Shown: piece by piece, positions 25,278 to 34,586 of the stretch | Position numbering within the stretch: the first letter of the stretch is position 1 | Layout: each line of letters starts with the position of its first letter | From: DASSNR01 sp036278935 | GTDB taxonomy: Bacteria > Gemmatimonadota > Gemmatimonadetes > Gemmatimonadales > Gemmatimonadaceae | DNA length: 64,000 bases | Direction of reading: 5' to 3' | Assembly (NCBI GenBank): GCA_036278935.1 | Contig: DASUKA010000151.1 | Span: 29,743-93,742 of the forward strand | Translations under genes and position numbers: made by a program | The notes under the pieces: generated by a model | Told to the model about the DNA's origin: nothing | Databases searched by the model: none | Seen by the model: the letters and a program-made list of their open reading frames with translations, nothing else

Positions 25278-25306
25278 TTGCCCGGACTCGCGCGGGATGG
25301 TAAGTT
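25278..25306 (+). promoter_or_regulatory. Weak candidate promoter for rpsU-infA
   Basis: TTGCCC (25278-25283) and TAAGTT (25301-25306) are separated by 17 bp, giving a spaced but poorly matching sigma-70-type pair. It lies in the gap after rhlE and would give a leader of about 105 nt for rpsU that includes the hairpin at 25361-25384. Chance occurrence is quite possible. Confidence 0.25.
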
Positions 25307-25360
25307 GGAATGCGCCCGCGGAAACGTGATCAGACGCCCGCGTGGTTCCGTATACACAAC

Positions 25361-25384
25361 GGACCTGGGCGGGGGCCCGGGTCC
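25361..25384 (+). promoter_or_regulatory. Hairpin in the rpsU leader (terminator or attenuator-like)
   Basis: The arms GGACCTGGGC and GCCCGGGTCC form a 10-bp stem with one G-T wobble around a GGGG loop, followed by TTTGCTTTG. It lies 133 bp after rhlE and 33 bp before the rpsU start. It may end rhlE transcription, or act as an attenuator or translation-control element for rpsU. The downstream T-rich stretch is interrupted, so termination would be incomplete. Confidence 0.45.
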
Positions 25385-25417
25385 TTTGCTTTGCCCCTTG
25401 TGGGCGTTGGGAGGCTC

Positions 25418-25612
25418 ATGGTTGAAGTCATCATTGATGAGAACGGCCGGCTCGACATGGCCCTGAAGCAATTTCAGCGGAAGGTCATTCGCTCCGGCAT
25501 CCTGAAGGACGTCCGGCGCAAGCGGTTCTACGTGAAGCCGAGCGAAGCGCGGCAGCACAAGGCGGACGCTGCGCGGCGGCGTTTGGCGCGCGCACAGCAT
25601 CGCGACCGCTGA
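25418..25612 (+). CDS. rpsU: 30S ribosomal protein S21
   Basis: This 64-residue basic protein matches bacterial S21. The start MVEVIIDENGRLDMALKQF, the KRFYVKPSEARQHKADAARRR segment and the high Arg/Lys content are diagnostic. S21 sits near the 3' end of 16S rRNA at the platform and aids initiation. The ATG at 25418 fits the family and has GGGAGG just upstream; the frame is open further upstream but without S21 similarity. infA follows after 31 bp, pairing two initiation-linked genes. Confidence 0.94.
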   Translation: MVEVIIDENGRLDMALKQFQRKVIRSGILKDVRRKRFYVKPSEARQHKADAARRRLARAQHRDR

Positions 25613-25643
25613 TCGCGGGGAGCCCGGACGAAGCGAGGTTCGC

Positions 25644-25865
25644 ATGTCGAAGCAGGACGTGATCGAGCTCGAGGGGGTGGTCAAGGAAGTGCTCCCCAAC
25701 GCCACGTTCCGTGTGGCGGTGAGTGAGACCCATGACGTCCTGACCACGCTCGCCGGGCGCATGCGACGGTTCCGCATTCGCGTGCTCGCGGGGGACCGCG
25801 TGAAGATCGAAGTGTCTCCGTACGATCTCACCCGAGGCCGGATCATCTACCGACACAAGGACTGA
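25644..25865 (+). CDS. infA: Translation initiation factor IF-1
   Basis: This 73-residue protein is IF-1, a single OB fold that binds the 30S A site during initiation. It keeps the family sequence SKQDVIELEGVVKEVLPNATF, a GDRVKIEVSPYDLTRGRI segment and the final YRHKD. The second strand reads RVAVSETHDVLTTLAGRMRR, where many IF-1 proteins have a shorter FRV-L-NGH loop, consistent with the length being one residue above the usual 72. GAAGCGAGG lies upstream of the ATG. It ends 27 bp before a strong terminator. Confidence 0.95.
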   Translation: MSKQDVIELEGVVKEVLPNATFRVAVSETHDVLTTLAGRMRRFRIRVLAGDRVKIEVSPYDLTRGRIIYRHKD

Positions 25866-25892
25866 CTGCGCGCGCAGGTCGCGCGTACGACT

Positions 25893-25929
25893 CGGGGCGG
25901 CTCCGCCATAAGCGGAGCCGCCCCGTTTT
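25893..25929 (+). terminator. Rho-independent terminator after infA
   Basis: A perfect 14-bp GC-rich stem (25893-25906 with 25912-25925) encloses the loop CATAA and is followed by TTTT. It is 27 bp after the infA stop and ends the rhlE-rpsU-infA unit. It also lies just before the end of the convergent minus-strand gene and could partly serve it. Confidence 0.9.
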
Positions 25930-25949
25930 GTCAGCCCATCGCGCGGTTG

Positions 25950-26381
25950 CTAGCGCGGCCAGCCGTGTGGCATGCGCGGCATCACGGCCACCAGGGGATC
26001 GCTGAGATCTGCCGGGGTCAGCAGACTCTGCAGGCCAATGAAGTCCTTGGGATGCGTGAGGCCGGGACTGATGAGCAGTGTGAGCCGAAGGCGTCGGACG
26101 ATCTCGCTGGGCTCCGGCCGTACATGGCTGTCGGCGCTGAAGAACGTCGCCACAGAACCGTAGATCCAGGCTGGCATCGTCTCCAGCGGCGCGAGCAGGC
26201 GCTCCGTGAGGGGGAGGCGCTCTCCACCGATGGTGGTGATCGCAAAGGCGGCGCGATCACCATAGGCGGCCGCGGATAACGCGAAGCCGTAGGAGAAATG
26301 CGGCGGTTGTGCCGCGTCCATTCCCCCCTTGCGAAGCGTCCTGGTGATCTTCTTGAGAACCTCGTCGGTCACGTCGTGCAT
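25950..26381 (-). CDS. Hypothetical protein, unknown function
   Basis: I do not recognise this 143-residue protein. It begins MHDVTDEVLKKITRTLRKGGMD, then alternates beta-like and helical stretches (FSYGFALSAAAYGDRAAFAITTIGGERLPL, WIYGSVATFFSADSH, RRLRLTLLISPGLTHPKDFIG). It has no signal peptide or membrane span. There is no good ribosome-binding site before 26381, so Met21 (MDAAQPPHFS) could be the true start. Sequence of this kind reads as a real soluble domain rather than a shadow frame, but I cannot assign a role. Confidence 0.55.
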   Translation of the reverse strand: MHDVTDEVLKKITRTLRKGGMDAAQPPHFSYGFALSAAAYGDRAAFAITTIGGERLPLTERLLAPLETMPAWIYGSVATFFSADSHVRPEPSEIVRRLRLTLLISPGLTHPKDFIGLQSLLTPADLSDPLVAVMPRMPHGWPR

Positions 26382-26516
26382 CCATGGCTGAATACAGGCG
26401 CTGCGCTCCGCGCCATGCGGGCTGGAACCGCTGGATTGACGCTGGATGGGCGGCGAATGTAACGGCCTCAGCAGGGGGCGCGCGGCAGGGCCGACTTGAG
26501 TGCGCGAAGGAGGCCG

Positions 26517-26798
26517 TCAGGCGAGAGAATCGAGGTATTCGAAGAGCTTCGGATGTACCGCGCGGGCCCGCGCTTCCGTGATGCGCTCGCAGTGCCGGCC
26601 CAGATATTCGGCGCTGCACAACCGGGCCAGGACGGGGCTGTTCGGCGCGCAATCGTCGGGGTACGCGCACAGGGCATGCACGCAGATCTCTCCTTCTTTC
26701 ACGAACGGATCATCCGACGTCTGGACCGCAATGACGTTGCCCGCGCTCTGCGCCTTCGTGGCGTTGGTATACTCCTCGAAGAACCGGAATCCGCGCAT
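26517..26798 (-). CDS. Hypothetical small protein with four cysteines
   Basis: This 93-residue protein is not recognised. It reads MRGFRFFEEYTNATKAQSAG, then NVIAVQTSDDPFVKEGEICVH, and ends in VHPKLFEYLDSLA. Cysteines in CVHALCAYPDDCAPN and in LCSAEYLGRHCERI could bind metal or form disulfides, although no signal peptide is visible. The start at 26798 has AAGGGGGG about 9 nt upstream. The frame is open for a further 70 codons upstream, but that extension has no ribosome-binding site and a low-complexity, shadow-like composition. Confidence 0.6.
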   Translation of the reverse strand: MRGFRFFEEYTNATKAQSAGNVIAVQTSDDPFVKEGEICVHALCAYPDDCAPNSPVLARLCSAEYLGRHCERITEARARAVHPKLFEYLDSLA

Positions 26799-26913
26799 TC
26801 GCCGCCCCCCTTGTTGATGCTCCGCACGCTGCTCCCCCTGCGATCTAATGCATCGGTCGCGCCACGAGGGAATGGCGCGTGAGGTGAAGCACGGTGCGTG
26901 CCGCAGGGACGGA

Positions 26914-28278
26914 TTACGGGGTGGTCCGAGTGAGAGGAACGCCGGCGAGGCCGCCCGCGCCAGGCTTGGTGAACAGCACGTGCACCAGGCCAAGGCGGCC
27001 AATCGAAAAGGCATGCGCCGAGGCGGCCATGTACAGCCGCCAGACGCGATAGGTTGCGTCGCTGGTCAGACGGATCGCCTCATCGCGGTGGCGCTCGAGC
27101 CGGCGCACCCAATGCCGAAGGGTGATCGCGTAGTGCTCGCGCAGTTCCTCCACATCGCGCGTTTCCAGCCCACCGGCGGCGGCGTCGCGCTCCACCTGTT
27201 CCAGTGGCACCAGCTCCCCGTCAGGAAAGACGTAGCGATCGATGAACGTGCCGCGCTTCCACACCTTGCGCGCAACCCATCCATGCCACCGGTTGAACGG
27301 CGGCCGGCTGCTCTCCACGATCCCGCTGTTGAGAAAGAGTCCCCCCGCCTTGAGGAGCTGGCAGGCCTGTGCGAAGTACTCGCGCATCTTGGCGCGTCCA
27401 ACGTGCTCGAACATCCCCACGCTTACGATCTTGTCGAACTGCTCGGCCCCGGAGAGTGACCGGTAGTCGCGAACCTCCACGCGGCACTGCTCCTCCAGGT
27501 GCGCCGCGGCAATCCGCTCGCGTGCGAATGCCGCCTGTGCTCCGCTCAACGTGATCCCCATCGCCTTGACCCCGTAATGCTTGGCGGCATGCATGATGAG
27601 GCCGCCCCATCCGCACCCGAAATCGAGTAGCTGCTCTCCCGGAGTGAGGCGCAGTTTCCGACAGAGGTAATCCAGCTTCGCCCGCTGGGCACTGTCGAGA
27701 TCCTCGGTTCCGGTGGCGAAGTAGGCGCCGGAGTACATCATTGCCGAGTCGAGCCAGAGTGCGTAGAAGTCGTTCCCCACGTCGTAATGAAAGCGAATTG
27801 CGGCCGCGTCGCGCTCCGGCGCATGCTGCAGACCCAGCCGGTCGAGCCCCGCCTTCTGGTGCAGCGCCTCATCCGCACGCCCGCCCACGCGCGGCAGGGC
27901 GAGCAGATGCGGCGTCAGGTGGGCCAGCGTGGCGGGAGCGCGCAGGCGATCGGCAATGGGGTCTCCCAGCGCAGTCGCCGCTTCCACGTCCCCTTCCACG
28001 TCGAAGTCGCCGCGCACATAAGCTTCGGCCATTGCCAGCTCCGAGGGTGGGAGGAACATGCGGCGCAGCGCCCCCGGGTGCCGGAGCACGAGGGTGAAGG
28101 GGACGGAATCCAGCGAGGTGGGTTGTTCGGTGGTCCCATCCCAGAGTCGCACCGCGAATGTGCGGGACTCGACGGGACCGAAAATCAACGTCAGCGCGTC
28201 ATGCGTCGCGCGGAGCACGGGGTCGGACGTGGTGCTGAGCGAGTTCTCCCGTGGTGGAAGCACCTGTGGCTGCGTCAT
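26914..28278 (-). CDS. cfa: Cyclopropane-fatty-acyl-phospholipid synthase family methyltransferase
   Basis: This 454-residue protein belongs to the CFA/mycolic acid cyclopropane synthase family. The N-terminal lipid-binding domain (AEAYVRGDFDVEGDVEAA) leads to the SAM-dependent core with HYDVGNDFYALWLDSAMMYS, the SAM site LLDFGCGWGGLIMHAA, then GITLSGAQ and VSVGMFEHVG. The C-terminal part has FIDRYVFPDGELVPL. The enzyme adds a methylene bridge to double bonds of membrane phospholipid acyl chains, usually for stress resistance. I chose the ATG at 28278 because GGAGAGGAG lies about 8 nt upstream; an earlier in-frame ATG at 28326 has no such site. Confidence 0.93.
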   Translation of the reverse strand: MTQPQVLPPRENSLSTTSDPVLRATHDALTLIFGPVESRTFAVRLWDGTTEQPTSLDSVPFTLVLRHPGALRRMFLPPSELAMAEAYVRGDFDVEGDVEAATALGDPIADRLRAPATLAHLTPHLLALPRVGGRADEALHQKAGLDRLGLQHAPERDAAAIRFHYDVGNDFYALWLDSAMMYSGAYFATGTEDLDSAQRAKLDYLCRKLRLTPGEQLLDFGCGWGGLIMHAAKHYGVKAMGITLSGAQAAFARERIAAAHLEEQCRVEVRDYRSLSGAEQFDKIVSVGMFEHVGRAKMREYFAQACQLLKAGGLFLNSGIVESSRPPFNRWHGWVARKVWKRGTFIDRYVFPDGELVPLEQVERDAAAGGLETRDVEELREHYAITLRHWVRRLERHRDEAIRLTSDATYRVWRLYMAASAHAFSIGRLGLVHVLFTKPGAGGLAGVPLTRTTP

Positions 28279-28444
28279 TCGAGTCTCCTCTCCAGATCTC
28301 CATGGGCCGCCGGGACACCGTTTCATGCCCTGCGCGTCGATGAGAGAGCCTTCGCGCCATCACAAAGTATTCCAGCGCAGGGGCGTGATCGAGAAGGAGA
28401 GGAGGCGCCACTGTCCTCCCCGGCCACGGACCGCGATAGACCGC

Positions 28445-28639
28445 TTACGTGGCGGGCTTGGCCGGCGGCTCGGTATCGCGATCCTTGACGACCCTGCCCC
28501 CAATGATCTTGGTGGCGAGCAGGGTGAACATCGGGGTCAGGAAGATGCTGAGCAGCGTGTTGAGCCAGATGAGCGCGATGAAGAACGCCCCGAGTCCGAG
28601 GCTCGCCCACAGTACGCCGAATGGTCCGTTCGTGATCAA
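28445..28639 (-). CDS. Small membrane protein, unknown function (TTG start proposed)
   Basis: This short frame encodes 64 residues with two joined hydrophobic spans (FGVLWASLGLGAFFIALIWL and NTLLSIFLTPMFTLLATKII), then a charged Pro-rich tail ending in DTEPPAKPAT. It is not recognised. No ATG or GTG is available close to the hydrophobic region; the TTG at 28639 follows a GAGAAG-like sequence. The membrane-like composition and hydrophilic tail suggest a real protein. It is divergent from tilS. Confidence 0.5.
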   Translation of the reverse strand: MITNGPFGVLWASLGLGAFFIALIWLNTLLSIFLTPMFTLLATKIIGGRVVKDRDTEPPAKPAT

Positions 28640-28783
28640 GGTCGTCTTCTCGGATGGAGAGCGAAAGTGCCGATGACGCCCTAATGTACGTCGCAGGCAC
28701 CGGGCCAGCCAGTGGCGGACGTACAGACGGCCCGCGAGAAGGGGCAGACCTCGCCCCTGCCATGTCACGCTACCTTTCGGATT

Positions 28784-30121
28784 ATGGGACGTACCGACTC
28801 CCGTGTAGCACAGGTGATGGACGCCGTCACCGCCGCGCTCGAGATGCATCCCCGGGTGGTGCTTGCCGTATCCGGCGGGCGGGACTCGATGGTGATGCTC
28901 GATGCTGCGGCACGCACGGCACCCACGCGTGTCGCCGTCGTTGCGACGTTCGATCATGGCACCGGGACCGCGGCGAGCCGTGCGGCCGCGTTCGTGGCCG
29001 AGCGCGCCAGCGCGCTCCGGTTCCGCGTGGTGCGCGCACGGAACGAGCACCCGGCGCGCGGGGAGGCAGCGTGGCGTGAGGCGCGCTGGTCCTTCCTCCG
29101 GCGCACAGCGGCCGCGCTGGACGCGGTGGTTGCCACCGCGCATACGCGCGATGATCAACTCGAAACAGTGCTCATGCGTGCGATGCGCGGCGCGGGCGCG
29201 CGCGGTCTGGCCGCGCTCTACGCGCCGAGCGACATCCTGCATCCACTGCTGAAGCTGCCCCGCTCGGCGGTGGCGGACTACGCCCGGGCCATGCAGGTGG
29301 CGTGGGTGGACGATCCATCGAACCGGTCTCGGGCCTTCCTGCGCAATCGCGTGCGCATGGATCTCCTGCCCGCGCTGGAGCGAGCGGATCCGGGGTTTGG
29401 AGATGCGTTGCTGGATGTCGCGCAGCGTGCCGCCGCGCTACGCCGCGATGTCGAGCATGTGGTGGACACGGAGCTCGGCGCGCAGCGTGTGGGACGGACG
29501 TTGCAGGTTGCCCGCGACGCCCTTGCGCGCTATGATGAATGCGGGCTGCGACTGCTCTGTCCGGCGCTCGTGGCGCGACTGGGGCTCGCGCTCGATTGGC
29601 GGGGAACCAGCCGTCTGGCGGGGTTTATCACTAAGGGTAGACGCGGGAGTCAGATCCAGCTCTCGGGCAATTACGTTGCGGTATGGCATCGCGACACGTT
29701 ACAGGTGCGTCCCCAGCCTCCTGCCACAACGGCAGCGCGCGGCGCCACGTGCGAGGGCGCACTTCTGTTAGGCGAGGTGCTCGAGATCGACGGGTGGCGG
29801 TTGCTCCGGGTGAACGGTAGGCCGGAGGCAACGGGCGCGGGGCAGGGGCTCTGGTCAGCGGTGTTGCCCGCGGAGGGAGTGCTCACCGCTCGGGCCTGGC
29901 GGCCGGGTGATCGTATGGTTCCCCTGGGGGCCAGCACGCCGAGGCGGGTGAAGGGGCTCCTGCGGGATGCGGATATCGACGGCCCCGGTCGGGTGGGGTG
30001 GCCCGTTGTCCTCGCGGGTGACGAGATCGTCTGGATTCCTGGGGTGCGCCGCAGCCTCGCGGCAACCGTCCGGCCCGGTCGGCCGGCGTACTGCTACCGC
30101 TGTGAACGGATTGATGGCTGA
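28784..30121 (+). CDS. tilS: tRNA(Ile)-lysidine synthase
   Basis: This 445-residue protein modifies C34 of the minor tRNA-Ile(CAU) to lysidine so that it reads AUA. The PP-loop motif SGGRDS (residues 30-35) binds ATP, and TFDHGTG, ATAHTRDDQLETVLMRAMRGAG and WVDDPSNRSRAFLRNRVR are diagnostic TilS segments. The C-terminal domain (ARAWRPGDRMVPLG...RRVKGLLRDADI) recognises the tRNA. I chose the ATG at 28784; Met12 (28817) is an alternative, and the frame is open upstream. It overlaps hpt by 8 bp and opens the tilS-hpt-ftsH operon common in bacteria. Confidence 0.94.
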   Translation: MGRTDSRVAQVMDAVTAALEMHPRVVLAVSGGRDSMVMLDAAARTAPTRVAVVATFDHGTGTAASRAAAFVAERASALRFRVVRARNEHPARGEAAWREARWSFLRRTAAALDAVVATAHTRDDQLETVLMRAMRGAGARGLAALYAPSDILHPLLKLPRSAVADYARAMQVAWVDDPSNRSRAFLRNRVRMDLLPALERADPGFGDALLDVAQRAAALRRDVEHVVDTELGAQRVGRTLQVARDALARYDECGLRLLCPALVARLGLALDWRGTSRLAGFITKGRRGSQIQLSGNYVAVWHRDTLQVRPQPPATTAARGATCEGALLLGEVLEIDGWRLLRVNGRPEATGAGQGLWSAVLPAEGVLTARAWRPGDRMVPLGASTPRRVKGLLRDADIDGPGRVGWPVVLAGDEIVWIPGVRRSLAATVRPGRPAYCYRCERIDG

Positions 30122-30652
30122 CCCCCGGCTGGGTGGTCGTGCCGTCAAGGGCGTGGTCTTTTCGACAGCGCAAATCGCGGAGCGCGTACGGGAGCTTGGA
30201 GCGGAAGTCACGGCGCGCTACCCAGGCGGCGATCTGCTCATCTTGGGACTCCTCAAGGGCAGCTTCATCTTCCTGGGCGACCTGGTGCGGCAGATCCAGC
30301 GTCCCTTGCAGGTAGATTTCGTGGTGGCGGCGAGCTATGGCAGTGGCACGACATCAGGTGGCGACGTGCGCCTTGCCTACGCGCCGGAAACAAAACTGGA
30401 TGGGAAACACATTCTTCTAGTTGAGGATATCGTCGATTCCGGGCGCACACTGACCACGCTGATGGATACCCTGACCGTGCGGCATCCACAGTCGCTCGAA
30501 ATTTGCGCATTGCTCCATAAACACGTGGCGACCGAGTTGCATTATCCTGTGGATCTGGTGGGATTTGATGCGCCGAATGAGTTTTTGGTGGGATATGGAC
30601 TGGACCACGCCGAGAACTTCCGGCACTTGCCCTACATCGCGAGCTTGCAGTA

Positions 30653-30653
<1 letters not shown>
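30114..30653 (+). CDS. hpt: Hypoxanthine phosphoribosyltransferase
   Basis: This 179-residue enzyme salvages hypoxanthine and guanine into IMP and GMP. The PRPP-binding motif LLVEDIVDSGRTLTTLMDTL is present, with the N-terminal GGDLLILGLLKGSFIFLGDL and the C-terminal LVGFDAPNEFLVGYGLDHAENFRHLPYIA typical of the family. The ATG at 30114 lies inside the end of tilS; a GTG four codons earlier is possible. Its stop shares a base with the ftsH start (TAATG), so translation is coupled. The tilS-hpt-ftsH order is conserved in many phyla. Confidence 0.95.
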
Positions 30654-32638
<1,985 letters not shown>

Positions 32639-32669
32639 CGCGCGGGCGCCGGACCGCGGAGCGCCGAGT

Positions 32670-33602
32670 GTGGATCTGTCAGTGATGGCTGCGGCGTCGC
32701 CTGAGGAATCCCTCGCGCCGCGCAGCCCGCAGCCCGCGGCGGGCGTCTGGCAACTCCGCGGGCGCGCGTTGGCCCTGGACCATCCGGTGATCCTTGGTAT
32801 TCTCAACGTGACCCCCGACAGCTTCAGCGACGGGGGCGCGTTTTTTTCGCCCGACAGCGCCATCGAGCACGCGGCCCGCATGTTCGACGACGGGGCGGAT
32901 ATCGTGGATATCGGAGGGGAGTCGACCAGGCCGCAGGGAGCGGTGCCGGTAGAGGCGCCGGAGGAAGTTCGGCGCGTGCTGCCCGTGGTGCGGGTGCTGC
33001 GGCAGCGCTATCCCGACTGCCTCATCTCCGTGGACACGGTCAAGAGCGAGGTGGCCGAAGCGGTGCTGGACGCGGGGGCCGACATCATCAACGATGTGTC
33101 AGCCTTTCGTCTGGACGCCCGGATGGCCCGGGTGTGCGCGGCGCACGCGGCGGGGGTGATCCTCATGCATTCCCGTGGCGGCGTGCATGACATGGCGACC
33201 TACACGCACGCGGCCTACGGAGCGGATGTCGTCGGCGAGGTAATCCACGAGCTTGGCGAGAGCGCCCAGGCGGCCGAACGGGCCGGCATTGCCCGCCAGG
33301 CGATCGCCCTGGATCCGGGCATCGGCTTCGCCAAGCGGAGCGAGCACTCCATCGCCGTGCTGGCCCAGCTGGAGCGACTGGTCGCGTTAGGCTATCCTGT
33401 TGTGGTTGGTGTATCGCGAAAGCGAGTGGTGGGCGAGCTGAGCGGCGTGAGCGCGCCCGCGGAGCGCGTGGAAGGGACGACGGGCGCGAACGTCATGGCG
33501 CTGGCCGCCGGCGCTCGCATCTTTCGCGTCCATGATGTGCGCGCGGCGCGGCGCGCGCTGGATGTGGCGTGGGCCATTGAACACGACAGGATCACGGTGT
33601 GA
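32670..33602 (+). CDS. folP: Dihydropteroate synthase
   Basis: This 310-residue enzyme joins 6-hydroxymethyl-dihydropterin pyrophosphate to p-aminobenzoate in folate synthesis and is the sulfonamide target family. Diagnostic motifs are ILNVTPDSFSDGG, GADIVDIGGESTRP, ISVDTVKSEVAEA, IINDVSAF, MHSRG and DPGIGFAK. About 25 extra N-terminal residues, Pro/Ala-rich, precede the core. I use the GTG at 32670 because GGAG lies 8 nt upstream; the ATG at 32685 is the alternative. Its stop overlaps the GTG of cdaA, making the ftsH-folP-cdaA set a coupled unit. Confidence 0.94.
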   Translation: MDLSVMAAASPEESLAPRSPQPAAGVWQLRGRALALDHPVILGILNVTPDSFSDGGAFFSPDSAIEHAARMFDDGADIVDIGGESTRPQGAVPVEAPEEVRRVLPVVRVLRQRYPDCLISVDTVKSEVAEAVLDAGADIINDVSAFRLDARMARVCAAHAAGVILMHSRGGVHDMATYTHAAYGADVVGEVIHELGESAQAAERAGIARQAIALDPGIGFAKRSEHSIAVLAQLERLVALGYPVVVGVSRKRVVGELSGVSAPAERVEGTTGANVMALAAGARIFRVHDVRAARRALDVAWAIEHDRITV

Positions 33603-34450
33603 GCATATTCGATCAGTTCCGGTTTCTCTCCTTCGGGTGGCGCGATGCGATCCAGATCGTCGTGATCGCCTACGTCATCTACCGGCTGCTGCTGCTCATC
33701 CATGGGACACGAGCGGTGCAGATGCTGCTCGGCATCGTGGTGCTGGTGCTCACTTACGCGCTGGCCTGGCTGTTCAAGCTCACGATGATCGTGTACCTGC
33801 TGCAGTTTGTCTTCGCCTTCGGCGGCTTCGCGGCCGTCGTCGTTTTCGCGCCGGAGATTCGAGCCGCGCTCGCGCGGCTGGGGCAGTCGCCGGTCACGCG
33901 CTTCTTCAGGCGGCTGGAGGTGAGCGAGGTGGCCGAGGAGATTGCCGATGCGGCGGAGCGCCTGAGCCGCTCGGGGATCGGCTGCATCATCGCGCTGGAG
34001 CGGGAAGTGGCGCTCGGTGAGTACTGCCAGACGGGCTCCGAGTTGCACGCGAAAGTATCGGCGGATCTCCTCGCGACGATCTTCACGCCGTACTCGCCGC
34101 TGCACGATGGCGCCGTGCTCATCCGCGGCGATACAATCGTCGGGGCAGGGTGCGTTCTGCCGCTCTCACAGGAGCCGCTCCTCGATCGCTCGCTCGGCAC
34201 GCGGCATCGCGCGGCGCTCGGGCTCTCGGAGGAGACCGATGCGCTCGTGGTGGTGGTGTCCGAAGAGACCTCCACGATCTCGGTGGCCCAGGGTGGGCGG
34301 CTGACCAGGCGGCTGACCCCTCTGCAGTTGCGCGACATCATTGCCGGCCGGCCGCCACGGGCGACCGGAGAGCAGCCGGTAATCGAGCTGAAGCCGGTAA
34401 CTGGGGGTCGCGTGTCGGGAAAGATAGGGCAGGGGGTTGGCGAGGACTGA
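33599..34450 (+). CDS. cdaA: Diadenylate cyclase CdaA (c-di-AMP synthase)
   Basis: This 283-residue protein makes cyclic di-AMP from two ATP. Three membrane spans occupy residues about 15-85 and are followed by the DAC domain with the signature motifs DGA (SPLHDGAVLIRGD) and RHR (LGTRHRAALGLSE). c-di-AMP controls potassium and osmotic balance in many bacteria. The regulator gene cdaR (YbbR domain), often next to cdaA, is absent here. The GTG start overlaps the folP stop. Placing it after folP is seen in several phyla. Confidence 0.94.
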   Translation: MSIFDQFRFLSFGWRDAIQIVVIAYVIYRLLLLIHGTRAVQMLLGIVVLVLTYALAWLFKLTMIVYLLQFVFAFGGFAAVVVFAPEIRAALARLGQSPVTRFFRRLEVSEVAEEIADAAERLSRSGIGCIIALEREVALGEYCQTGSELHAKVSADLLATIFTPYSPLHDGAVLIRGDTIVGAGCVLPLSQEPLLDRSLGTRHRAALGLSEETDALVVVVSEETSTISVAQGGRLTRRLTPLQLRDIIAGRPPRATGEQPVIELKPVTGGRVSGKIGQGVGED

Positions 34451-34493
34451 GGGACAAGAGACGCGAGGGAGAAGCGAACAGGGAGAGGAGGTG

Positions 34494-34586
34494 TGAGTTG
34501 TGGGTTATGAGTTCCGGGAAACGGCCCTCGAGGAGCGGGCTCTCTTCCGCAGCGGCCACGACCCACGACTCACAACCCATAACCCA
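34494..34586 (+). repeat. Quasi-palindromic element A (upstream edge of the DUF2723 gene)
   Basis: Arms at 34494-34512 and 34568-34586 are complementary at 16 of 19 positions, with a 55-nt spacer. The left arm is G/T/A-rich (words GTTGTGGGTTATG) and the right arm C/A-rich (CTCACAACCCATAACCC). Flanking purine-rich and pyrimidine-rich words extend the symmetry loosely to about 34441-34630. The spacer core GGGAAACGGCCCTCG resembles that of element D. It covers the start and first 25 or so codons of the next gene. It is one of four elements of like design between 34.4 and 45.2 kb. Confidence 0.7.

Noticed and set aside
26799..27014. N-terminal extension of the 93-residue protein overlapping cfa
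   Set aside because: It overlaps the end of cfa on the same strand, reads as Ser/Arg-rich shadow sequence and lacks a ribosome-binding site, while 26798 has one.
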